Below are positions 58,446-64,000 of a stretch of DNA of 64,000 bases, piece after piece. Within the stretch, counting starts at the first letter, position 1, and each line of letters begins with the position of its first letter. The notes beneath the pieces are model-generated. The model ran no database searches, had not been told where the DNA came from, and was given only the letters and a program-made list of their open reading frames with translations. This DNA comes from Nocardioides immobilis. Lineage in GTDB: Bacteria; Actinomycetota; Actinomycetes; Propionibacteriales; Nocardioidaceae. Location: the NCBI RefSeq assembly GCF_003515065.1, contig NZ_QXGH01000012.1:233126-297125 (forward strand). The letters are read 5' to 3'. The position numbers and the translations under genes are program-made.

Positions 58446-59294
58446 ATGCAGAGCAACAACCCCGTGTTCCGTCGGTCGGAGGAGTTCAAGCAGTCCTCGC
58501 CGTACGGCCAGACGTCGTACCCGGGATACGCGCCATCGCCGCACGACGGCGGCGAGGGCTACGCCCCGCCCACCGCCCCGCCGACCGCGGGCCGGATGAC
58601 GATCGACACTGTCGTCCAGTCGACCGCGATCACCCTCGGCGTGGTCGTCCTGGCCGCTGCGGCGACCTGGATCCTCACCGGTGACATCACCAACGACCCC
58701 GAGGGCGCCATCCCGGCTCTCACGGCCGCCCTCCTGATCGGCAGCCTCGGTGCCTTCGCGCTGTCGATGGTCAACTCGTTCAAGCGCGTCGTCAGCCCGC
58801 CGCTGGTCATCGCGTTCGCGATCCTCGAAGGCGTCGCCCTCGGCGCCCTCAGCAAGCTGTACGACGCGGTGTACGGCGCGAACTCCGACTACGGCGGCAT
58901 CGTCGTCCAGGCCGTCCTCGGCACGTTCGCCGCGTTCGCCGGCACGCTGGCGGCGTACAAGTTCTTCAACATCCAGGTGGGCAACAAGTTCCGCACGTTC
59001 GTGATCGCCGCGATGTTCGGCATGGTCGCGCTGAGCTTCCTGGAGCTCGGGCTCAGCCTCGCCGGAGTCGGCATCGGGCTGTACGACAACGGCGCTCTCG
59101 GCCTGCTCTTCGCCGTCGCCGGCCTGGTGCTCGGTGTGTTCATGCTGATCCTGGACTTCGACTTCATCGAGCAGGGCATCCGCAACGGCATCCCTGCCCT
59201 GGAGTCGTGGCGTGCGGCGTTCGCGCTCACCGTGAGCCTGGTCTGGATCTACACCAACCTGCTGCGGATCCTCGCGATCCTGCAACAGGACTGA
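58446..59294 (+). CDS. Bax inhibitor-1/YccA-family membrane protein
   Basis: A 282-residue protein with seven membrane helices after a Pro/Tyr-rich cytoplasmic start (SYPGYAPSPHDGGEGYAPPT). Helix segments include ITLGVVVLAAAATWIL, VISPPL-like VVSPPLVIAFAILEGVALG and DFDFIEQGIRN in the final loop, where the Asp pair forms the pH sensor in BI-1 proteins. It may act as a Ca2+ leak channel. GGAGGAG stands just before ATG, and TAGACT at 58403-58408 is a likely -10 element. A strong hairpin follows the gene. Confidence 0.9.
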   Translation: MQSNNPVFRRSEEFKQSSPYGQTSYPGYAPSPHDGGEGYAPPTAPPTAGRMTIDTVVQSTAITLGVVVLAAAATWILTGDITNDPEGAIPALTAALLIGSLGAFALSMVNSFKRVVSPPLVIAFAILEGVALGALSKLYDAVYGANSDYGGIVVQAVLGTFAAFAGTLAAYKFFNIQVGNKFRTFVIAAMFGMVALSFLELGLSLAGVGIGLYDNGALGLLFAVAGLVLGVFMLILDFDFIEQGIRNGIPALESWRAAFALTVSLVWIYTNLLRILAILQQD

Positions 59295-59316
59295 TGATCT
59301 GTTCTGATTTCTGAGT

Positions 59317-59346
59317 CGAGGGCCCCGGAGCGATCCGGGGCCCTCG
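59317..59346. terminator. Bidirectional hairpin terminator
   Basis: CGAGGGCCCCGGA (59317-59329) pairs perfectly with TCCGGGGCCCTCG (59334-59346) around the tetraloop GCGA. It lies 22 bp after the Bax inhibitor-1 stop and 6 bp from the response-regulator stop on the other strand. T residues follow on the plus strand (GTCATTTC). Confidence 0.8.
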
Positions 59347-59352
59347 GTCATT

Positions 59353-60018
59353 TCACGACCCGTCGAGCCAGGCGAGTACCGCGAGCACCCGGCGGTTGTC
59401 GTCGGGCGCCGGGGGCAGGTCGAGCTTCGCGAAGATGTTGTTGGTGTGCTTCCCGACCGCCTTCTCGGTGACGAACATGCGGGTCGCGATGGCCGCGTTG
59501 GAGCGTCCCTCGGCCATCAGGGCGAGCACCTCCTGCTCGCGGGCGGTGAGGCGCGCCAGCGGCCGCGGGCGGGCCGCGCCGCTCACGAGCGCCGCCACCA
59601 CCTCGGGGTCGAGCACGGTGCCGCCCGCGGCGACCCGCTCCACGCTCTCGAGGAAGGCATCGACGTCGGCGACCCGGTCCTTGAGGAGGTAGCCGACGGC
59701 GCCGGCGCCACTGGCCAGCAGGTCCCGGGCGTAGAGCGCCTCGACGAACTGGCTGAGGACCAGGACCGGCAGACCGGGCCGGCGGTCCCGCGCCGCGACG
59801 GCCGCCTCGAGGCCCTCGGTGGTGAACGTCGGCGGGAGCCGTACGTCGACGATCGCGACGTCCAGGTCGTCGCGGTCGAGGGCGCGAGCGAGGCCGGGCG
59901 CGTTGTCGACCGCCTCGACCACCTCGATGCCGCCCGCCTCGAGGATCCGCGTCAGTCCCGCGCGCAGCAGGGCCTGGTCCTCGGCGAGCACGGCACGGAG
60001 CCGAGGCGTCGTACTCAT
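59353..60018 (-). CDS. LuxR/NarL-family response regulator
   Basis: A 221-residue two-component regulator. The receiver domain has acidic residues in AVLAEDQALLRAGL, the phosphorylation Asp in VAIVDVRLPP, the switch Ser/Thr in VLVLSQF and the Lys in GYLLKDR. The C-terminal LuxR helix-turn-helix runs LTAREQEVLALMAEGRSNAA to VTEKAVGKHTNNIFAKL. It is the last gene of a four-gene leftward operon (ATPase-permease-kinase-regulator), its ATG overlapping the kinase stop by 4 bp. It likely controls the operon through repeats near 63401-63430. Confidence 0.92.
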   Translation of the reverse strand: MSTTPRLRAVLAEDQALLRAGLTRILEAGGIEVVEAVDNAPGLARALDRDDLDVAIVDVRLPPTFTTEGLEAAVAARDRRPGLPVLVLSQFVEALYARDLLASGAGAVGYLLKDRVADVDAFLESVERVAAGGTVLDPEVVAALVSGAARPRPLARLTAREQEVLALMAEGRSNAAIATRMFVTEKAVGKHTNNIFAKLDLPPAPDDNRRVLAVLAWLDGS

Positions 60019-61265
60019 GCTGCCGGGCACGGCACCTCCATCCGGACCGTCGTCGGCCCACCCAGGGGACTGTCGACGGCCATCGTGCCGTCGAAGGCGG
60101 CGAGCCGGCGGGCGACCCCGCCCAGACCGCCGCCGTCGGCCGCCGCGCCACCGATGCCGTCGTCGCCGACGACCACCTGCAGCCGATCGCCGTCGTGCCG
60201 CGCGGTCACCCAGGCCCGGGTCGCCTGCGCGTGCTTGACCACGTTGGCGAGGCACTCGGCGATCGCGAAGTACGCCGCCGACTCCACCGGCGGCGGGAGC
60301 GGGGGCACCGAGATCGCCACGGTCACCGGGATCGGGATCGGCAGGGCCAGGGCCTGGACCGCGCCGGCGAGGCCGCGGTCGGCGAGCGCCGGCGGGTGGA
60401 TCCCTCGTACGACGGAGCGCAGGTCCTCGAGCGCCCCGAGGGTCGTCTCCCGGGCCTCCCGGAGCAGCGCGGCCGCCGTCTCCGGATCGGTGCCGATCAG
60501 CTTCTCGGCCAGCCCGACGTTCATGCCCACCGCCGCGATCCGGGCCTGGGCGCCGTCGTGCAGGTCGCGCTCGATCCGCCGGATCTCGGCCGCCTGGTGG
60601 TCGAGTGACTCGGTCCGGGTCTCCTCGACCGCGGCGACCCGCTCCTCGAGCTCGGCGACCCGGGAGTGCCCGAGGATCCCGCGGTCGGCCAGTGCCCGGG
60701 CCCGGACCAGGGCCGGTGTGACCAGCCACCACGTCAGCAGCATCGGCCCGGACAGGAACAGCAGGAACGTCCAGCCGATGTTCGGATCGACCACGAAGAT
60801 CGTCACGTGCGCGACCGGCGCGGTCAGCAGCAGCGCGGGGAGCCCGGAGAGCACGAACCCGCCCGTCGCCGAGAACCACAGGTGCGCGAAGTCGCGCCAG
60901 CGCGCGGGGTCGCGCAGCCACAGGAGGAGCAGGCCGACGGCGGTGCGCCCTTCGCCCGGGAGGTAGCCGCTGTCGATCCGGTCGTCGAGCAGGTCGCCGG
61001 CGATCCGCCGGTGCACGCCGGCCAGCGCCCGACCGGCCGGGACCGCGAGCAGCGCGATCAGGATGCCGACCACGGCCAGCGTGAGCGGCAGGGCGACCAG
61101 CCAGAGGATCCCGACGACGAGGCCCACCGGGATCCCCAGCAGCGCCTGTCCCGCGCCGACGAGCGTCAGCCGGAGCCGGCCGACCGCGGCGTCGCGGTCG
61201 ACCGGGACCGGGCGGAGCGCCGGGATGGGGGTGAGCAGGGTGCTCATGACGAGCGAGTCTGTCAT
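60015..61265 (-). CDS. Sensor histidine kinase (NarL/DesK type)
   Basis: A 416-residue membrane kinase. The sensor part has about four helices (for example GIPVGLVVGILWLVALPLTL and VGILIALLAVPAGRALAG) with short loops and no large outer domain, so it may sense signals within the membrane or through the ABC transporter. The HisKA_3 dimerisation box is RRIERDLHDGAQARIAAVG with the phospho-His, and the HATPase domain has AECLANVVKHAQAT and VVGDDGIGGAAADGGGLGG. ATG 61265 overlaps the permease stop; ATG 61247 is an alternative. Confidence 0.9.
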   Translation of the reverse strand: MTDSLVMSTLLTPIPALRPVPVDRDAAVGRLRLTLVGAGQALLGIPVGLVVGILWLVALPLTLAVVGILIALLAVPAGRALAGVHRRIAGDLLDDRIDSGYLPGEGRTAVGLLLLWLRDPARWRDFAHLWFSATGGFVLSGLPALLLTAPVAHVTIFVVDPNIGWTFLLFLSGPMLLTWWLVTPALVRARALADRGILGHSRVAELEERVAAVEETRTESLDHQAAEIRRIERDLHDGAQARIAAVGMNVGLAEKLIGTDPETAAALLREARETTLGALEDLRSVVRGIHPPALADRGLAGAVQALALPIPIPVTVAISVPPLPPPVESAAYFAIAECLANVVKHAQATRAWVTARHDGDRLQVVVGDDGIGGAAADGGGLGGVARRLAAFDGTMAVDSPLGGPTTVRMEVPCPAA

Positions 61266-62608
61266 CGCCCGGTCGCCCCGGCGTGGACCGCCTGCCGGAG
61301 CGCGGGGCGCACCGCTCCCCGGGCGGCGGTCAGGGTCAGCGCGACGACGCCGACCACGAGCAGCGGGGGCAGCCAGAGCTGTCCGTCCGGCACCGGGCCC
61401 TCGTCCCGGGCGATCGCGAACGGCATGATCGTCGCCAGCGACGCGACGGCGCCGACGAGCACGCCGACCGCCGCGACGATCGCTGCCTCGGTGACCACCG
61501 ACCGCTCGACCTCCGCCGGCGTCGCGCCGACCAGCCACAGTCGCCGCAGCTCGCTCCGCCGATGGCTGATCGCGGCGGCGATCGCGTTGACGACCATGAT
61601 CGCCGCGAACAGCGCGATCATGCCGACCACCACGTTGTTGAGGAGGTTGATCGTCTCGGCTCCCTCGACCGTGCCCTCGAGGGTGCGGCCGTCGATGCCG
61701 ACCAGCATCAGGGTGCCGATCGCCGAGGAGGTCAGCACGATGACGGGAGCGAGCACGCTGGCCAGCAGGTGCGAGCGCCGTGCGACGTTGTACGACGCCA
61801 GGTGGCCGCTCGCGCTCCGCCCCAGTGCCGTCCGGGCCGGCGCGGACATGAGCCGGAGCAGCACGGGTGCGAACAGTGCCAGGCCGACGCCGACCAGGAT
61901 CGAGCTCGCGCCCGCCGTCTGCATGGCCGCGTACGGGTCCTCGGAGTCCGCGGTGACGGTGATCGTGACAGCAGCCATGGCCAGGCCGTAGCCGACGAGC
62001 ACGACGCCCGCCGCGACGCGCCACCAGCGCATCCGACCGGTGTCGATGCCGGACTCGCGCAGCACCACCGTGGCCGGGCCGCGGGTCGCGCGGCGCGCGG
62101 TGACCGCAGCGGCGACCGTCGCGGTGGCCACGACGAGGCAGGCCGCAGCGGCGAGCGAGGCCGGCCCGCCGCCGTACGCTATTTCGGCGGAGACCAGGTC
62201 GCCGCTCCGCAGCAGGGCCAGCAGTGCGCGACCGCCGACGGCAGCGACCAGCGCGCCACCGATCGCCGCGAGGACGGTGACCAGCAGTGCCTCGGCGCGG
62301 ATCAGCCGGCGGGCCTGTCGTGGCGTGGCGCCGATCGCGCGGAGCAGCCCGACCTCGGTCTCGCGCTGGCGCACCGTGACGGCCAGCGTCGACGCGACGG
62401 AGAACAGCACGATCGCCGATCCCCACCCGCCGACGACGGCACCCATGATGGTGAGGGTCTCCTCGTCGGCTGTCGACACCGGGCCGCCGGCGGTCTCGAG
62501 CAGGGTGGCGAAGGATCCGATCATCGCGGTGCCCAGCAGCACCGCGAGGAACGTGGCGACGAACGCCGTCGGGCGGTGGCGAAGGGACGCCCAGGCCAGG
62601 GTGTTCAT
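61262..62608 (-). CDS. ABC transporter permease, FtsX-like
   Basis: A 448-residue permease with two FtsX domains. The first is marked by [20 protein letters not shown] and [19 protein letters not shown], the second by [20 protein letters not shown]. About eight membrane helices are expected, with an outer loop after the first. With its ATPase and the two-component pair it resembles exporters or mechanotransmission pumps that respond to antimicrobial peptides. Its ATG overlaps the ATPase stop by 4 bp. Confidence 0.9.
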   Translation of the reverse strand: MNTLAWASLRHRPTAFVATFLAVLLGTAMIGSFATLLETAGGPVSTADEETLTIMGAVVGGWGSAIVLFSVASTLAVTVRQRETEVGLLRAIGATPRQARRLIRAEALLVTVLAAIGGALVAAVGGRALLALLRSGDLVSAEIAYGGGPASLAAAACLVVATATVAAAVTARRATRGPATVVLRESGIDTGRMRWWRVAAGVVLVGYGLAMAAVTITVTADSEDPYAAMQTAGASSILVGVGLALFAPVLLRLMSAPARTALGRSASGHLASYNVARRSHLLASVLAPVIVLTSSAIGTLMLVGIDGRTLEGTVEGAETINLLNNVVVGMIALFAAIMVVNAIAAAISHRRSELRRLWLVGATPAEVERSVVTEAAIVAAVGVLVGAVASLATIMPFAIARDEGPVPDGQLWLPPLLVVGVVALTLTAARGAVRPALRQAVHAGATGR

Positions 62609-63369
62609 CGCGCGACCGCCAGCTCGTCGAGGTGGGCGAGCTGACCGGCGACGGCGTCGGCGGTGGGGGCGTCCATCCACCCGGCCACCCGGCCGTCGAC
62701 GAGGAACGCGACCCGGTCGGCGTACGACGCCGCCACCGGGTCGTGGGTCACCATCACGATCGTCTGGCCGAGCTCGTCGACGCAGCTGCGGAGCAGGGTG
62801 AGCACCTCCGCCGCGGTGCGGGAGTCGAGGGCGCCGGTGGGCTCGTCGGCGAGGACGACGGCGGGGGACGTGACCAGGGCGCGGGCGATCGCGACCCGCT
62901 GCTGCTGGCCGCCGGAGAGCTCCGACGGGAGCCGGTCGTGACGCCCCTCCAGGCCGACCTGGCCGAGCAGCGCCCGGACCCGGACCCGGTTGCCCCGGGT
63001 GAGGCGGTGCCCGGCGAGCCGGAGGGGGAGCGCGACGTTCTGCTCCGCGGTCAGGTAGGGAAGCAGGTGGAAGGACTGGAAGACGAAGCCGATGCGTTCC
63101 CGGCGGAGCCGGGTGCGGTCGTCCTCCCCGAGCGCCGAGACGTCCTGGCCCGCGACGAGCACGGTGCCGGTGGTCGGGCGCTCGAGCGCGCCGGCGCAGG
63201 TGAGGAAGGTCGACTTGCCGGAGCCCGATGGCCCCATCACCGCGGTGAAGGTGCCGGGGGCGAAGGCGAGGTCGACGTGGTCGAGGGCGCGGACCGCGGT
63301 CGGGCCGTCGCCGTACTGGTGGCCGAGTCCGAGGACGGCCAGGGCGGGGGTGGTGGTGTCAGTTGTCAT
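62605..63369 (-). CDS. ABC transporter ATP-binding protein, MacB/LolD-like
   Basis: A 254-residue ATPase that powers the FtsX-like permease. Walker A is [19 protein letters not shown], the Q-loop is [19 protein letters not shown], the signature is [15 protein letters not shown], Walker B is [14 protein letters not shown] and the switch His is in [15 protein letters not shown] 63369 has TAGCGT 7 nt upstream (63382-63377), so transcription is likely leaderless, and two 10-bp direct repeats lie over the -35 region. It is the first gene of the four-gene operon. Confidence 0.93.
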   Translation of the reverse strand: MTTDTTTPALAVLGLGHQYGDGPTAVRALDHVDLAFAPGTFTAVMGPSGSGKSTFLTCAGALERPTTGTVLVAGQDVSALGEDDRTRLRRERIGFVFQSFHLLPYLTAEQNVALPLRLAGHRLTRGNRVRVRALLGQVGLEGRHDRLPSELSGGQQQRVAIARALVTSPAVVLADEPTGALDSRTAAEVLTLLRSCVDELGQTIVMVTHDPVAASYADRVAFLVDGRVAGWMDAPTADAVAGQLAHLDELAVAR

Positions 63370-63400
63370 GACGACGACGCTAGGAAGCGGTGCCGGTCCG

Positions 63401-63430
63401 GACGATGGTGCTGGACCGCCGACCATGGTG
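63401..63430 (-). promoter_or_regulatory. Direct repeats over the promoter of the ABC/two-component operon
   Basis: GACGATGGTG (63401-63410) and GACCATGGTG (63421-63430) match at 9 of 10 positions and are exactly 20 bp apart, two turns of DNA. They lie about 18 to 48 bp upstream of the TAGCGT -10 element of the operon at 62605-63369. This is where a LuxR-type response regulator dimer could bind to activate its own operon. Confidence 0.4.
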
Positions 63431-63512
63431 GGCCTAGGCCTACCTCGTCGTGCAGCCGCGGACAGCTAGACGGTATGACGTGACGCCGTCGCTTTTGACG
63501 GGGTTGCGGGCC

Positions 63513-63591
63513 GGGGCCTCACTCACAAGATTCGTGGGTTACCGAGCAGGGGCTGCCTGCTCGGCCTATCCGACAATTGTGGGAGGCCCCG
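63513..63591 (+). ncRNA. Structured leader of an IS110 element, bridge RNA candidate
   Basis: The region before the IS110 transposase start can fold: GGGGCCTC (63513-63520) pairs with GAGGCCCC (63583-63590), extended by CACAA (63523-63527) with TTGTG (63577-63581); inside is a 9-bp hairpin, CCGAGCAGG (63542-63550) with CCTGCTCGG (63556-63564). IS110-group elements carry a bridge RNA in the non-coding end upstream of the transposase, which guides target and donor choice. Position and structure fit, but the guide loops were not assigned. Confidence 0.4.
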
Positions 63592-63876
63592 GTGTTTACC
63601 GAGCGTACGAGTGTTGGGCTCGATGTGCACGCAAGGTCGGTCGCTGCAGCGGCGATCGATGGCGTGACAGGCGAGTTGTTCCAGAGCAAGCTGACCCCCT
63701 CTTTCGACCACATCCGATCCTGGATTACCGATCTTCCCGGCCCAGTGGCGGTGGCCTATGAAGCGGGCCCGACAGGCTTCGGGCTCTACCGCCACCTGAG
63801 GTCGGCCGGGATCCGGTGCGAGGTCGTCGCGCCGTCGAAGTTGCAGAAGCCGGCCGGCGATCGGGTCAAGACTGAC
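63592..63876 (+). pseudogene. IS110-family transposase, truncated
   Basis: About 95 codons match the N-terminal DEDD (RuvC-like) domain of IS110 transposases: SVGLDVHARSVAAAAIDGVT with the first Asp, AVAYEAGPTGFGLYRHL with the Glu, and VVAPSKLQKPAGDRVKTD with the third acidic residue. The expected A-R-D-A continuation is missing. After 63876 the frame stays open to the window end but no longer resembles the family, so some 250-300 residues, including the C-terminal Tnp_20 Ser domain, are lost. The start is GTG 63592. The remnant cannot transpose by itself. Confidence 0.8.
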
Positions 63877-63952
63877 CTGTTGACCGAACTACCGGGTGGG
63901 TCTTGCCGGCGGTGCGTGTGGGGTTGCGCGGTGATGGCTAGGTTCACCGCTC

Positions 63953-64000
63953 GTGACCGTCGACGGAGATGTGCCCCGGGAGTTGTCCGGGCTGGTGGTG
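63953..64000 (+). CDS. Start of an unidentified gene, cut by the window end
   Basis: GTG 63953 opens the frame MTVDGDVPRELSGLVV, which runs past the window. TAGGTT at 63939-63944 lies 8 nt upstream, as in other leaderless genes here. Sixteen residues are too few to assign a family. The stretch 63877-63952 between the IS110 breakpoint and this gene holds no other signal. Confidence 0.35.
   Translation, partial: MTVDGDVPRELSGLVV

Noticed and set aside
62605..63369. BceAB-type bacitracin exporter assignment
   Set aside because: The kinase is NarL/DesK type and the permease has two FtsX domains without a clear large BceB loop, so the specific drug assignment is not supported.

Overview
The window is high-GC DNA (about 70% by eye) with dense gene packing, many GTG starts, frequent 4-bp ATGA/GTGA stop-start overlaps, and many start codons preceded at 6-8 nt by a TANNNT -10-like hexamer, which suggests leaderless transcripts. 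Mycothiol-linked families (a Rv2466c-like nitroreductase, a TIGR03086 protein), an Rv3235-like protein near secA, DUF4233 behind folC, and the eno-divIC/ftsB-DUF501-ppx run all point to an actinobacterium. Gene content and style resemble Nocardioides or its relatives; that placement is inference, not a measured match.

Layout. 1-7 kb: 3' part of an SSB gene, ABC-F factor ettA, a leftward thiolase-GNAT-MarR set whose upstream region carries a perfect KstR-type operator, a double-hotdog thioesterase, and an ECF sigma factor downstream of a membrane protein with a Gly/His/Lys repeat tail. 7-16 kb: truncated haemoglobin, MscS channel, a small membrane protein with a DUF5130 protein, aminopeptidase N, a CHAP hydrolase with Ig-like repeats, two mycothiol-linked proteins and a PGRP-type amidase. 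16-30 kb: metG, a LysE exporter, a TPR/BTAD regulator, a GNAT, a short MITE-like element, folC-DUF4233, secA, an SGNH hydrolase, an Rv3235-like protein, a LysM protein, tatB. 30-42.5 kb: Mrp/ApbC ATPase, DUF1003 and MgtE-N/CBS proteins, an acyl-CoA dehydrogenase, two sulfotransferase-like paralogues flanking a glycosyltransferase, a MaoC hydratase, a lipoprotein, a histidine phosphatase, and an overlapping DUF6758-PHP-MarC operon. 42.5-56 kb: SDR, ParA, L,D-transpeptidase, MFS exporter, DEAD-box helicase, ferritin-like protein, sterol desaturase-like protein, the enolase operon, a pseudokinase/lectin-like fusion, ACT protein, peptide deformylase. 56-64 kb: an unusual tRNA with anticodon TAA and no long variable arm, a methyltransferase, a GH5 glycosidase, a Bax inhibitor-1 protein, a four-gene ABC transporter/two-component operon, and a truncated IS110 transposase behind a structured leader that may be a bridge RNA.

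Most genes are housekeeping or lipid and cell-envelope functions. The parts that stand out are the pseudokinase/lectin-like fusion, the class I TAA tRNA, the MITE ending 18 bp before folC, the IS110 leader, the sulfotransferase-like/glycosyltransferase trio, and several operator-like repeats. No CRISPR array, prophage, rRNA or recognisable defence island was seen. No stretch longer than 300 bp lacks a gene.
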